From the NCBI GenBank assembly GCA_905339215.1, contig CAJPFN010000014.1, positions 331,547 through 395,546 of the forward strand: a stretch of 64,000 nt of DNA, given 5' to 3'. A program made the position numbers and the translations under genes. Position 1 is the first letter of the stretch. Each line of letters begins with the position of its first letter. This document shows, in pieces, positions 8,384-17,395 of this stretch. A model generated the notes under the pieces. It was not told where the DNA came from. It made no database searches and was given only the letters and a program-made list of their open reading frames with translations. The stretch comes from Rhizobiaceae bacterium (GTDB taxonomy: Bacteria; Pseudomonadota; Alphaproteobacteria; Rhizobiales; Rhizobiaceae).

Positions 8384-8435
8384 GCGTTTCCTCCCAGGCC
8401 CATAAAAGCGTGGTCATTCGCCGCGCGTCAATATA

Positions 8436-8446
8436 TTGTCTGATAA
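8436..8446. promoter_or_regulatory. Candidate FadR-type operator in the divergent promoter
   Basis: The 144-bp gap between the divergent epimerase and ATPase genes contains the near-palindrome TTGTCTGATAA inside an AT-rich patch (8430-8465). The spacing and half-sites (TTGTC/GATAA) resemble operators of FCD-type GntR regulators. The FadR-like regulator encoded at 10400 is the obvious candidate to bind it. Assigned by pattern and context only. Confidence 0.4.
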
Positions 8447-8527
8447 ATCCGATAAATATTTTTTCCCGCTATTGACCGACGCGGGTTTTGGCCTGCTAAT
8501 TGTCGGGCGACGACGGCGGGTGAGGGC

Positions 8528-9268
8528 ATGACGGCGCTGAGACTAACGAACATTTCCAAGCACTTCGGTGCGATCCATGCGCTCAGCGAAGTGTCTTTGT
8601 CGCTTGAGCCTGCCGAAGTGCTGGGCTTGATGGGCGACAACGGGGCGGGCAAGTCGACGCTGGTGAAAATCATTGCCGGGAACTTCCCCCCGACCGCGGG
8701 GACGATCCATATCGAGGATCGCGAGGTACATTTTTCCCAGCCTGTGGACGCGCGCCGAAACGGCATCGAAATCGTCTACCAGGACCTCGCGCTGTGCAAC
8801 AATCTGACGGCCGGCGCGAACGTTTTCCTCGGCCGGGAGTTGCGCAAGGGCTGGGGCCCGTTCAAGATTCTCGACTACAAGCGGATGTATGCGCGGGCGG
8901 GAGAACTCTTCGCGGAACTGAAATCCGAGACGCGGCCGCGCGACCTGGTTCGCCAGATGTCCGGTGGCCAGCGCCAGGCGGTGGCCATAGCACGCACGCG
9001 CCTGTCCGCGCCCAAGATCGTGCTGATGGACGAGCCGACCGCGGCGATCAGCGTGCGCCAGGTGGCGGAGGTGCTGAACCTGATCCGGAGGTTGCGCGAC
9101 CACGGCATCGCGGTCGTGCTGATCAGCCATCGCATGCCGGACGTCTTCGCAGTCGCCGACCGGGTCGCCGTGCTGCGGCGCGGCCGCAAGGTCGCTGACA
9201 AGCCCATATCCGCCTCATCGCCGGAGGAGGTCACCGGCCTCATCACCGGCGCGATCGAGACTGCCTGA
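8528..9268 (+). CDS. Sugar ABC transporter ATP-binding protein, single domain
   Basis: This 246-residue ATPase has Walker A GDNGAGKST (residues 36-44), signature QMSGGQRQAVAIAR, Walker B IVLMDEPT and the H-switch VLISHRM. Unlike RbsA it has only one nucleotide-binding domain, as in FrcA-type importers, and presumably works as a homodimer. It starts the plus-strand half of the locus, followed 23 bases later by a permease. No dedicated binding protein is encoded on this strand. Confidence 0.9.
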   Translation: MTALRLTNISKHFGAIHALSEVSLSLEPAEVLGLMGDNGAGKSTLVKIIAGNFPPTAGTIHIEDREVHFSQPVDARRNGIEIVYQDLALCNNLTAGANVFLGRELRKGWGPFKILDYKRMYARAGELFAELKSETRPRDLVRQMSGGQRQAVAIARTRLSAPKIVLMDEPTAAISVRQVAEVLNLIRRLRDHGIAVVLISHRMPDVFAVADRVAVLRRGRKVADKPISASSPEEVTGLITGAIETA

Positions 9269-9291
9269 CCATCGAGGAGTTGCCCGGAGAC

Positions 9292-10371
9292 ATGGCCGTC
9301 ACCCTTCAGGACACGATCGAGAAGCAGCAGTACGGCGCCTTCGGGCACATGCTGGCGAGCCAGACCTTCTGGGTCTTTCTCGCGGCGGTGCTGGCCTTCG
9401 CCTATCTGTCCTTCGCCACGACGTCCTTCGACACGCCGCAGAACCTGTTCAACGTTGCGCGCAATTGCGCTTTCGTCGGGATCATCGGGCTGGGCATGAC
9501 AGCGGTCATCATCACCGGTGGCATCGACCTGTCGGTCGGCGCGGTGCTCTGCCTCGCCGGCATGGTCGCCGGCATGATGATGAGCTGGAACTACCCGATC
9601 TGGATCGCAGTTCCGTGCGCGCTCGCCGCCGCGCTCGCCTGCGGCTTCGTCAACGGCTTCCTGATCGCTTATGTCGGCATGCCGCCCTTCGTCGTCACGC
9701 TCGCCATGATGTCGTTCGCTCGAAGCGTCGCGATGGTGCTATCGGGCAACCAGATGGTCTACCAGTTCGGCGTCGACCACGCCAAGATGGTGGCGATCGG
9801 CGGCGGTTCGACCCGTGGCTGGTTCAATACGATGGCGGGCTGGGCTGGGCCGGATAGCGCTCTCGGCGGTTTCTTCACCTGGCTCGGACAAAGCATCTTC
9901 GTGCCCAATCCGGCGATCGTCCTCGTCGTCTTCGCTCTCGCCTTCGGTTTCACCTTTCGCTGGACGCGATGGGGACGCCACATCTTCGCGATCGGTGGCA
10001 ACGAACACGCCGCAACGCTGACCGGCGTGCCGGTGAAGCGCATCAAGGTCAGCGTCTACATGTTGTCTGCGCTGATGGCGGGCGTTGCCGGTATCTTGCA
10101 GGTCGGCTGGCTGGGCACGATCACCACGGGCATGGGCACGGGCATGGAACTCGTCGTCATCGCGGCAGTGGTGATCGGTGGAGCCAATCTCGCCGGCGGT
10201 GGCGGCACCGCCTTCGGGGCCGTCGTCGGCGCGGTCCTGATCGAGATGATCCGCAACTCGTTGACCCTTCTCGGAATCAATCCTTTCTGGCAAGGAGTGT
10301 TCGTGGGGACCTTCATCATCACGGCCGTCGCATTCGACCGCATTCGCGCAAGCCGAAATCCGGGTAGCTGA
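9292..10371 (+). CDS. Sugar-type ABC transporter permease (FrcC/RbsC family)
   Basis: This 359-residue membrane protein has the family hallmark VIITGGIDLSVGAVL around residue 75-90 and GGNEHAATLTGVPV in the C-terminal half. It is longer than the 2734-3681 permease because of a loop rich in Gly, Trp and Ser in the middle. The ATG at 9292 is preferred over an in-frame TTG at 9280 that sits directly on the GAGGAG sequence. It partners with the single-domain ATPase upstream and is followed by the regulator gene. Confidence 0.9.
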   Translation: MAVTLQDTIEKQQYGAFGHMLASQTFWVFLAAVLAFAYLSFATTSFDTPQNLFNVARNCAFVGIIGLGMTAVIITGGIDLSVGAVLCLAGMVAGMMMSWNYPIWIAVPCALAAALACGFVNGFLIAYVGMPPFVVTLAMMSFARSVAMVLSGNQMVYQFGVDHAKMVAIGGGSTRGWFNTMAGWAGPDSALGGFFTWLGQSIFVPNPAIVLVVFALAFGFTFRWTRWGRHIFAIGGNEHAATLTGVPVKRIKVSVYMLSALMAGVAGILQVGWLGTITTGMGTGMELVVIAAVVIGGANLAGGGGTAFGAVVGAVLIEMIRNSLTLLGINPFWQGVFVGTFIITAVAFDRIRASRNPGS

Positions 10372-10399
10372 CGCCGCCATGTCGAAAGCGGTCAATTGA

Positions 10400-11155
10400 A
10401 TGGCGACCAAGTCGCGCAGCATCGGTCGGGAGGTTCCGCGCATCGGCGGAACCTTCGTCCATTTCTCGGTCGCCAACGAGATCGGGCAGCGCATCGTGCG
10501 CGGCGACTACCCGCCGGGCACGATCCTGCCCAACGAAGCCGAGTGGTCGGAGATGTTCGGCGTCGGCCGCTCGGTGGTCCGCGAAGCGATCAAGATGCTG
10601 ATGGCCAAGAACCTGCTCGCGTCGCGGCCGAAGATCGGCAGCTGGGTGGAGCCGCGGGAACGCTGGAACCTGCTCGATCGCGAAGTGCTGACCTGGTATG
10701 CGGCCTCGCCGGAGCGCCACACCTTCCTGAAAACCGTGCAGGAGTTCCGCTATATCATCGAGCCGGAGGCCGCGGCGCTCGCATCGCAGCGTCGCAGCGA
10801 AAGCCAGATGGAAGCAATCAGCAAGGCCTGCTTCGAGATGGGCACGGCGCGGACGCTGAGCGAGCGCACTGCCGCCGACACGCGCTTTCATCTCGCCATT
10901 CTGCGTGCCGCGGGCAACGAACTGCTGTTGCCGCTCGGCGCGTTGATCGACTCCGCCCTCGAAGGTCTGTTCGTCTTCGTCACGCGCGAGGTCAACGACA
11001 TCCGCCACGCCCAGGATCTCCACGAGGACATCGAGAAGAGTATCCGCCTGCAGCGGCCCGATGCAGCGCGCAAGGCCGTCCGGCGGCTTCTCGCCAACAC
11101 GGACGCGATCATTGCGCGTCAGGGCGGCGGACGGCCGGAGCGCGGCTCGGGCTGA
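10400..11155 (+). CDS. GntR family regulator, FadR (FCD) subgroup
   Basis: This 251-residue protein has an N-terminal winged helix (about 25-95, with PNEAEWSEMFGVGRSVVREAIKML) and a C-terminal all-helical FCD ligand-binding domain whose metal-site residues are recognisable (FRYIIEPEAAALA, DTRFHLAILRAAGN). FadR-type regulators of transporter/catabolic loci usually bind the imported sugar acid or a metabolite of it. It is the third gene of the plus-strand ABC operon. The palindrome at 8436 is a plausible target controlling both divergent arms. Confidence 0.88.
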   Translation: MATKSRSIGREVPRIGGTFVHFSVANEIGQRIVRGDYPPGTILPNEAEWSEMFGVGRSVVREAIKMLMAKNLLASRPKIGSWVEPRERWNLLDREVLTWYAASPERHTFLKTVQEFRYIIEPEAAALASQRRSESQMEAISKACFEMGTARTLSERTAADTRFHLAILRAAGNELLLPLGALIDSALEGLFVFVTREVNDIRHAQDLHEDIEKSIRLQRPDAARKAVRRLLANTDAIIARQGGGRPERGSG

Positions 11156-11261
11156 CGCGGCGAGGTGCTGCGGAATTTCCGTCGGCTTTGTCGTCAAGGC
11201 CAAACGGTCGATTAACCTCGCGAATGTATGCTGCGCTGTGAACTCGGCCTTCGGATCGGCG

Positions 11262-12041
11262 ATGCGTAGCAAGCTCTTCGACTTCTCACCTCGCGGTTGG
11301 GGCCGCGTCTGGGCAGGCACCGTCGTCGGGACGCTCGCATGTATCGCCGTTGCCTTTGCCATTGACGGCTATTCCCCGGAAACCGGAACCTGGGGTTGGG
11401 GCGAGAAGCCGATCAACAACGTCCTTATCCCGCTTGTGCTGGGCATTCCATTCTTCGGCTACCTCCTCGGGAAGCAGCGCCAGTTGGCGCTTGCCCACGA
11501 GGAATTGATGGTCGTGGCGTCGACGGACGCGCTGACTTCCTGTCTCAACCGTCGCGCCTTCGTTTCCCTTGTCGAGGGCTATCTTGACCGGATGGATCAA
11601 CACCGGACCGATGACACAGCCGCTCTCCTGGTCATCGACATCGACCATTTCAAGCAGATCAACGATACGTTCGGCCACGACTGCGGCGACGTGGCGTTGG
11701 CTACGGTCGCACATGCGATCAAGGAATCCGTGCGCGAGTTCGACGTGGTCGGCCGTATCGGCGGAGAGGAGTTCTGCGTCCTGCTGCCGGGCGCATCGCA
11801 GGAACGCGCGGCCGCCATCGCCGAGCGCATCCGAAGGAACGTGTTCGAGACCGATCTGGCGCTCGGGGGAGAGATACGGCGGGTTTCGGTGAGCGTCGGC
11901 GGAGTCACCTTCGACCACGACAAGGATGTCAGCGACCTGCTCCGCACGGCGGACCAGCGGCTGTATGCGGCCAAACGGGCCGGCAGAAACCGTGTTATCC
12001 TGCACCAGAATCCGCAGGAATACGCGATGAGCATCCACTGA
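11262..12041 (+). CDS. Membrane-anchored diguanylate cyclase (GGDEF)
   Basis: This 259-residue protein would make cyclic di-GMP from two GTP. Two hydrophobic segments (about 16-34 and 52-69) precede a GGDEF domain from about residue 85. The active site is GGEEF (167-171), and an inhibitory I-site RxxD is present (Arg158-Asp161, five residues before GGEEF), so feedback control by c-di-GMP is expected. The ATG at 11262 begins just before the first helix; GTG 11238 is an alternative, and an upstream extension would overlap the GntR gene. It has no sensory domain beyond the membrane segments. Confidence 0.88.
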   Translation: MRSKLFDFSPRGWGRVWAGTVVGTLACIAVAFAIDGYSPETGTWGWGEKPINNVLIPLVLGIPFFGYLLGKQRQLALAHEELMVVASTDALTSCLNRRAFVSLVEGYLDRMDQHRTDDTAALLVIDIDHFKQINDTFGHDCGDVALATVAHAIKESVREFDVVGRIGGEEFCVLLPGASQERAAAIAERIRRNVFETDLALGGEIRRVSVSVGGVTFDHDKDVSDLLRTADQRLYAAKRAGRNRVILHQNPQEYAMSIH

Positions 12042-12077
12042 CCACGCCCGGCCGGCCGGAACGCAGCGGGGACGCCG

Positions 12078-12111
12078 AAATCAAGGCAGATCCACAATAA
12101 GCCCTTGATTT
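12078..12111. terminator. Bidirectional hairpin between cyclase gene and tRNA-Met
   Basis: A 9-bp stem (12078-12086 with 12103-12111), AT-rich at the base, lies 36 bases after the diguanylate cyclase stop and just beyond the CCA end of the convergent tRNA gene. It could end transcription from both sides. Each strand has only a short T-run. Confidence 0.55.
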
Positions 12112-12114
12112 TGT

Positions 12115-12191
12115 TGGTAGCGGAGGAGGGATTCGAACCCCCGACACAAGGATTATGATTCCTCTGCTCTAACCTACTGAGCTACTCCGCC
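12115..12191 (-). tRNA. tRNA-Met (CAT anticodon), elongator type
   Basis: The minus strand folds as a full cloverleaf: acceptor GGCGGAG/CTCCGCT, D-arm GCTC..GAGC, anticodon stem GAGGA/TCCTT with loop ATCATAA (anticodon CAT), T-arm GGGGG-TTCGAAT-CCCTC, discriminator A and an encoded CCA (12115-12117). The sequence matches my memory of rhizobial elongator tRNA-Met. A CAT anticodon can also belong to tRNA-Ile after lysidine modification, but the AT-rich anticodon flank and acceptor favour Met. Confidence 0.92.
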
Positions 12192-12540
12192 CCGGCGACA
12201 CGTCCGCCCGCCGTTGGCGCGGGCGTCGGTCGAGGACGCGCGGATATAAGGTTGCCATGCGGGCACTGTCAAGCACAGGCCTACGGCCCGGCGCGCCATC
12301 ACGGGAGGCGCGATTCCGACGCGGAATCGCCGTGCAGCGAGACACGGGCGGCTGTGGCCGGGCCGAGACACGCGGGCATCGGCGGGATCTGCGCCGCGCG
12401 GGCCGAGCGCGCCGACGCCGCGGGCGCGGCCATAAGCGCCGTCTGGGCGGCTCCGCGGCGCCACGAGGTGTCGCCACGGGGTTGAGTTCGTCGACGCCCG
12501 CCGTTATGTGTCCGCCACCACATTTCTAAGTCTGGTGTCG
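12192..12540. other. Non-coding stretch upstream of tRNA-Met and the oxidoreductase gene
   Basis: About 350 bp of very GC-rich DNA separates the tRNA (leftward) from the Gfo/Idh/MocA gene (rightward). The open frames here are Arg/Ala/Pro-rich with no domain, no hydrophobic segment and no ribosome site. It should contain both promoters, but I see no convincing -35/-10 pair. Confidence 0.5.
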
Positions 12541-13494
12541 ATGAAGCCGCGCATAGCAGTCCTCGGTTGCGGATACTGGGGAAGCAATCACATCCGCACC
12601 CTCAAGGCGCTCGGTGCGCTGCACGCCGTATCCGACGCCAACGGCCCGCGCGCCGAGGGTTTCGCCAGCGAACAGGACTGCCTGGCGATCCCGCCCGACG
12701 AACTGATGAACCGCGACGACATCGACGCCGTGGTCATGGCGCTGCCGCCGCAGTTCCACGCCGACTTCGCCATACGCGCGGTCGAGGCCGGCAAGGACGT
12801 GCTGGTCGAGAAGCCGATCGCGCTGACCGTCGCCGATGCCGAACGGGCGGTGGCGGCGGCGAAGGCCAACCGCCGCGTGTTTATGGTCGGCCACGTGCTG
12901 CGCTTCCATCCGGCCTTCGAGGCGCTGAAGGATCTGATCGATCGCGGCGAACTCGGACAGGTGCGCTACATCCACTCGCACAGGCTCGGTCTCGGCAAGT
13001 TCCACACCGAGAACGACGCGCTCTGGGACCTGGCACCGCATGACCTGTCGATGATCCTCGCCATCACCGGCTCGGCACCCGTCGAGGTGCGCGGCGAAGG
13101 CGCCGCCCTGCTCGATCACCTGAGCGACTTCGCCCACCTGCACATGCGGTTCCCCAACGGGCTCAGGAGCCATCTCTTCACCTCGCGGCTCAATCCCTAT
13201 CGCGAGCGCCGGCTGACCGTGGTTGGCACCCGGGCGATGGCGGTCTTCGATGACGTGGAGCCTTGGGAGCGCAAGCTTGCCGTCTATCGCCATGCGGTGT
13301 GGCAGGACAGCGGGCAATGGGCGTTCACCCAGAACGAACCGTCCTACGTGCCGGTCGAGCAGGGAATGCCGCTGACCCGCGAGCTGCAGCACTTCATCGC
13401 CTGCGTCGGTTCGCGCGCCGAGCCGCGCACGGACGGCGAGGAGGCGATCAGGGTGCTGCGCATCCTGACCGCGGGCACCGTCGCCCACGACTGA
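12541..13494 (+). CDS. Gfo/Idh/MocA family oxidoreductase
   Basis: This 317-residue NAD(P)-dependent dehydrogenase has Rossmann motif VLGCGYWGSNH (residues 6-16), the diagnostic EKP (about 98-100) and the second-domain segment LWDLAPHDLSMIL with catalytic-type His. The closest family resemblance is to nucleotide-sugar oxidases of the WlbA/WbpB kind (the GxGYWGxN opening is characteristic). The ATG at 12541 is used; an upstream GTG (12508) would add 11 residues before the Rossmann fold. No polysaccharide genes lie alongside, so its substrate is open. Confidence 0.82.
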   Translation: MKPRIAVLGCGYWGSNHIRTLKALGALHAVSDANGPRAEGFASEQDCLAIPPDELMNRDDIDAVVMALPPQFHADFAIRAVEAGKDVLVEKPIALTVADAERAVAAAKANRRVFMVGHVLRFHPAFEALKDLIDRGELGQVRYIHSHRLGLGKFHTENDALWDLAPHDLSMILAITGSAPVEVRGEGAALLDHLSDFAHLHMRFPNGLRSHLFTSRLNPYRERRLTVVGTRAMAVFDDVEPWERKLAVYRHAVWQDSGQWAFTQNEPSYVPVEQGMPLTRELQHFIACVGSRAEPRTDGEEAIRVLRILTAGTVAHD

Positions 13495-13500
13495 CGGGGA

Positions 13501-14700
13501 TTATTCGGCCGGAAGCGTCGCCGGGCGCGCGGCGAGCCGCGACAGCATCGCCTCGGCCTTCTCGCCGCGCTCGGAGCGCTCGATGAAGCCGCCACCGAGC
13601 ACGCGCGCCCCGGCGCCGTCGTCGGAATAGAGGACGCAGGCCTGACCCGGCGCGACGCCGGCCTCGCCTTCGGAGAGCTCGACCCACACCGTCCCGTCGA
13701 CGGCGTGAAGCGAGGCCGGGCGCGGCGGCCGCGTCGAGCGGACCTTGGCATAGAGATCGAGGCCGTCGGCAGCGTTCTCGAGCGCTACGTCGCCCAGCCA
13801 GTTGACATCGCGTAGATAGACGCGGCGGGTTTCCAGCGCCTCGCGAGGCCCGACGACGACGCGGGCGCGTTCGGCGTCCAGATGCACGACGTAAAGCGGC
13901 TCGCCCGAGGCGATGCCGATGCCGCGCCTCTGGCCGATCGTATAGCGCAGGATACCGTCGTGGCGGCCGAGGACGCGGCCGTCGAGGTGCACGATCTCGC
14001 CGGCCGTGGCTGCGGCAGGCTTCAGCCGGGCGATGATGTCGGAGTAGCGGCCCTGGGGCACGAAGCAGATGTCCTGGCTGTCCGCCTTGGCCGCCACGGC
14101 GAGGCCCATCTCGGCGGCGATGCGCCGGACCTCGGCCTTGGGCAGGGCGCCCAGCGGGAAACGCAGGTAGTCGATCTGCTCCTGTGTCGTCGCGAACAGG
14201 AAGTAGCTCTGGTCGCGGTCGGTGTCGACCGGCCGGAAGAGGGCGCGGTGGGCGCGTCCTGGGCCTGCGCCCGCGCGGCTGCGAATGTAGTGGCCGGTGG
14301 CCAGCGCGTCGGCGCCGAGTTCCCGCGCCGTACGCAGCAGGTCGGCGAACTTGACGGTCTGGTTGCAGGCGACGCATGGGATCGGCGTCTCGCCCGAGAC
14401 GTAGCTCTGGGCAAAGGGATCGATGACGGCCTCGCGGAACCGCTCCTCGTAGTCGAGGACGTAGTGCGGGATGCCGAGCGTCTCGGCGACGCGCCGCGCA
14501 TCGGCTATATCCTGTCCGGCGCAGCACGATCCGGGACGATGCGTCGCGGCGCCGTGGTCGTAGAGCTGCAGGGTCACGCCGATGACGTCGTAGCCTTCGC
14601 GCTTCAGCATGCCGGCCACGACCGAGGAATCGACGCCGCCGGACATGGCAACGACGATCCTCGTCTCTTCTGGGCGAGCCGGGAGATCCAGGCTGTTCAT
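13501..14700 (-). CDS. mnmA: tRNA-specific 2-thiouridylase MnmA
   Basis: This 399-residue enzyme installs the 2-thio group at U34 of Lys, Glu and Gln tRNAs, using ATP and sulfur relayed to it. The PP-loop SGGVDSS is at residues 20-26. The catalytic cysteine pair is present: Cys112 in [11 protein letters not shown] and the later Cys in [11 protein letters not shown]. The C-terminal beta-barrel contains [15 protein letters not shown]. The ATG at 14700 fits the family; the longer frame to 14823 adds 41 unlikely residues. It is convergent with the oxidoreductase gene, with only 6 bases between stops. A GC-rich insertion (about residues 155-165, [11 protein letters not shown]) is mild. Confidence 0.95.
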   Translation of the reverse strand: MNSLDLPARPEETRIVVAMSGGVDSSVVAGMLKREGYDVIGVTLQLYDHGAATHRPGSCCAGQDIADARRVAETLGIPHYVLDYEERFREAVIDPFAQSYVSGETPIPCVACNQTVKFADLLRTARELGADALATGHYIRSRAGAGPGRAHRALFRPVDTDRDQSYFLFATTQEQIDYLRFPLGALPKAEVRRIAAEMGLAVAAKADSQDICFVPQGRYSDIIARLKPAAATAGEIVHLDGRVLGRHDGILRYTIGQRRGIGIASGEPLYVVHLDAERARVVVGPREALETRRVYLRDVNWLGDVALENAADGLDLYAKVRSTRPPRPASLHAVDGTVWVELSEGEAGVAPGQACVLYSDDGAGARVLGGGFIERSERGEKAEAMLSRLAARPATLPAE

Positions 14701-14792
14701 CGACGGTCTTTCACGGGACGTAGCGGGCGTTTCATGCCCATCCGCTACATATAGGTCAAGATTTGGCACCGCGCCACGGTCGGGCTCGTGGT

Positions 14793-14807
14793 TAACCAAC
14801 GGTTGAC
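14793..14807 (+). promoter_or_regulatory. Candidate CtrA box upstream of sciP
   Basis: TTAA-N7-TTGA (14793-14807) is one base from the full CtrA consensus TTAA-N7-TTAA and lies about 100 bp before the sciP start, with a poly-T/TTTAAA patch at 14840 between. In Caulobacter sciP is a CtrA-activated gene, which fits. Pattern evidence only. Confidence 0.4.
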
Positions 14808-14903
14808 GCCGGCGGCGCAACACGGCCCGGGCGCTTAGGTCTTTTTTAAAGCTGTGACGCTATTGTGGCGACGATTGGTATGTTGAGTTGTGTAGAGAGT
14901 ACG

Positions 14904-15179
14904 ATGACCGATCTGGTTAGACCGCGCGTCAAGTATGTCATCGGGCCGGACGGCAGCCCGCTCACCATTGCCGATCTTCCCCCGTCGAATACGCGCCGCT
15001 GGGTCATCCGGCGCAAGGCCGAGGTCGTCGCCGCCGTGCGCGGCGGACTGCTCAGCCTTGATGAAGCATGCCAGCGCTACAAGCTCACCACTGAGGAATT
15101 CCTGTCCTGGCAGGCTTCAATCGACGAGTACGGCCTCGCCGGGCTGCGTACGACGCGCATCCAGCAGTACCGCCACTAG
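14904..15179 (+). CDS. sciP: CtrA inhibitor SciP (DUF1153)
   Basis: This 91-residue helix-turn-helix protein belongs to the DUF1153 family. SciP binds CtrA at promoters and blocks RNA polymerase recruitment during the cell cycle in Caulobacter. The sequence has the conserved RVKYVIGPDGSPLTIADLPP start, WVIRRKAEVVAAV and LSLDEACQRYKLTTEEFLSW core. The ATG at 14904 gives the usual length; the upstream extension to 14865 has no family match. It sits 1.7 kb from ctrA, on the far side of a PqiA-like gene and fliJ. A hairpin terminator follows the stop. Confidence 0.93.
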   Translation: MTDLVRPRVKYVIGPDGSPLTIADLPPSNTRRWVIRRKAEVVAAVRGGLLSLDEACQRYKLTTEEFLSWQASIDEYGLAGLRTTRIQQYRH

Positions 15180-15217
15180 CGCCTCGGGCGCCAGGCACGC
15201 TCATTCTTCTTCTCTGG

Positions 15218-15238
15218 ACCGGCCTCGCGGCCGGTTTT
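15218..15238 (+). terminator. Rho-independent terminator after sciP
   Basis: A perfect 7-bp stem ACCGGCC/GGCCGGT with a TCGC tetraloop is followed by TTTTCG. It lies about 40 bases after the sciP stop and 24 bases before the end of the convergent PqiA-like gene. Confidence 0.7.
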
Positions 15239-15261
15239 CGCGTTTTCGGGGTCCTCTTCCG

Positions 15262-15705
15262 TCAGGCCTGCCGCTTGAGCAGCGCCGAGGCGCCGGCGGT
15301 CAGGACGACCGAGACCGCGAAGAACCAGAGGCCCGGCCGTGCGAAGGCATCGGCGAGCCCCGTCGTCTTTGCCGCAAAGACGACCAGCGCCACCAAAACG
15401 ACATCGAGCATCGACCAGTTCGACAGGATCCTGAACCAGGATGGCACCATGCGATGGCCGTCGGGTCCGCCGTAGGCCGCAACATGGAGCAGGCCGAGCT
15501 TGGCCAGCGGGAAAGCCACCGAGAAGAGAGCGACGAGGGTCGCCAGGGCCATGTCGCCGCTACCCCACAGGCCGGCGATCATCGCAACGAGCGAGGGTTC
15601 ATCGGTGAAGACAAAGAACTTCTGGATGCGGATCAGCGGTAGGACCAGACCGAGGCCGTAGCAGAAGGTGGCGGCGAAGAGGACGAGGGGCAGGAGGACG
15701 CGCAT
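15262..15705 (-). CDS. PqiA-like integral membrane protein
   Basis: This 147-residue protein has four predicted transmembrane helices and the paraquat-inducible protein A core: FPLAKL followed by the SNWSMLDVVLVALVV segment (the K/NWSMLDV motif of PqiA/LetA). Length corresponds to a single PqiA domain, half of E. coli PqiA. In other bacteria such proteins work with MCE-domain lipid transporters; no PqiB or MCE gene is adjacent here. The ATG at 15705 is used; an upstream extension to 15759 adds non-hydrophobic residues. Confidence 0.8.
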   Translation of the reverse strand: MRVLLPLVLFAATFCYGLGLVLPLIRIQKFFVFTDEPSLVAMIAGLWGSGDMALATLVALFSVAFPLAKLGLLHVAAYGGPDGHRMVPSWFRILSNWSMLDVVLVALVVFAAKTTGLADAFARPGLWFFAVSVVLTAGASALLKRQA

Positions 15706-15786
15706 CGTCTCATGATGGCGAAGGGCTGCGGCGAGTGGAAGAGCGTTCTGGGACCACACTGCGCGCCGCTCGCGGCGCGCTCTGGG

Positions 15787-16164
15787 TCAGCCGATCATCG
15801 CGCTGCGCGCCGACACCTCTGGTTCGCGCAGACGCGTGTCGCGCGATTCCAGCATCTCGGCCTTGGCAAGTTCCGCTTCAGCTTCGGCGAGTAGGCTCTC
15901 GGCCGTCTTCTTCTGCTGAACGAGGTCGGACTGGGAGTTCTTCAGATTGTCGCGGCGAAGGCGGGCCGCCTTGGCGAAAGTGGGGTAGGCGAAGTGATTG
16001 ACGTCGGTGATGCCGGCCTTGCGTTCCTCGGCGGCGATCTGGACGTCGAGCTCAGTGGCCATGCGGTCGAACTCGGCGATCATCATGTCAAGCTGGGCCA
16101 ACTGGCGCTTTTTCTCGTTCACCTGGAACTGCTTGAGCCGGACGAGGTTCTCACGTGGCTTCAT
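15787..16164 (-). CDS. fliJ: Flagellar export protein FliJ-like
   Basis: This 125-residue, almost entirely coiled-coil protein begins MKPRENLVRLKQFQVNEKKR, typical of alphaproteobacterial FliJ, the chaperone-escort/stalk subunit that engages the FliI ATPase ring of the flagellar type III exporter. It is short and has the long heptad helices and low aromatic content expected. The start ATG at 16164 is preferred over an upstream extension. It is divergent from ctrA and shares the 444-bp regulatory region, fitting CtrA control of flagellar genes. No fliI is present in the window. Confidence 0.78.
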   Translation of the reverse strand: MKPRENLVRLKQFQVNEKKRQLAQLDMMIAEFDRMATELDVQIAAEERKAGITDVNHFAYPTFAKAARLRRDNLKNSQSDLVQQKKTAESLLAEAEAELAKAEMLESRDTRLREPEVSARSAMIG

Positions 16165-16608
16165 GACTCGAAACTCCCGAATACGCACATCTGAACACCG
16201 AAGCGGCTTCGCCGAGAACTGCCGTCCCGCGCCCGTCAAACGGTTCCGGCGACGATAGGAAACGAAATCCTAAAGATTCTCGCCGTTGGTAACCATTCGT
16301 TTACGGGCGTTGTTAATCATACGGGACAGGACTTAAGGGGCGGTAAAAAAACCTGGGTCGACGGACGATGCGGACGAGGCGAGTCGACAGAGTCGCTTGT
16401 GCGAGTTTCTTAACGTTTCGCTTTAGGTTTTCTGTTTCTTGATTCACTAGCAGATTCAATATGGTGGATGCACGAGCTAGAAAATCTGATATCGCTTGCA
16501 AAGCGGAATTAGATTTTGTTAACCATTCGGTGGCAGCCTCCGATTCAGGCAATCGCTGCCCCGCGCCGCCAGCCCCACGACGGCACGAGGGCAGAGAAGG
16601 GGAATGAA
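16165..16608. promoter_or_regulatory. Shared fliJ/ctrA regulatory region with GANTC and CtrA-like boxes
   Basis: This 444-bp AT-enriched gap separates divergent fliJ and ctrA. It carries six GANTC methylation sites (starting at 16275, 16381, 16390, 16441, 16453 and 16542). The TAACCATTCG decamer occurs twice (16290-16299 and 16520-16529): the first inside the palindrome GTAA-CCATTCG-TTTAC, the second as TTAACCAT, a strong CtrA-type box. A further TTAATCAT lies at 16313. In Caulobacter ctrA is autoregulated and its P1 promoter is silenced by CcrM methylation; the layout here suggests the same logic. A GAAGGGGAA ribosome site precedes ctrA. Confidence 0.75.
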
Positions 16609-17304
<696 letters not shown>

Positions 17305-17395
17305 TCGCGGCGAGAGCCGTTCGCGACCAGCCAAGAGGGGAATGGTGCGCCGGGCGCGGGTGTCGCGATCGGCCGTGTTGCCTTGCGCGATTCGT

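Noticed and set aside
12252..12529. Several short Arg-rich frames next to tRNA-Met
   Set aside because: All overlap each other on both strands and lack ribosome sites or domains; treated as non-coding.
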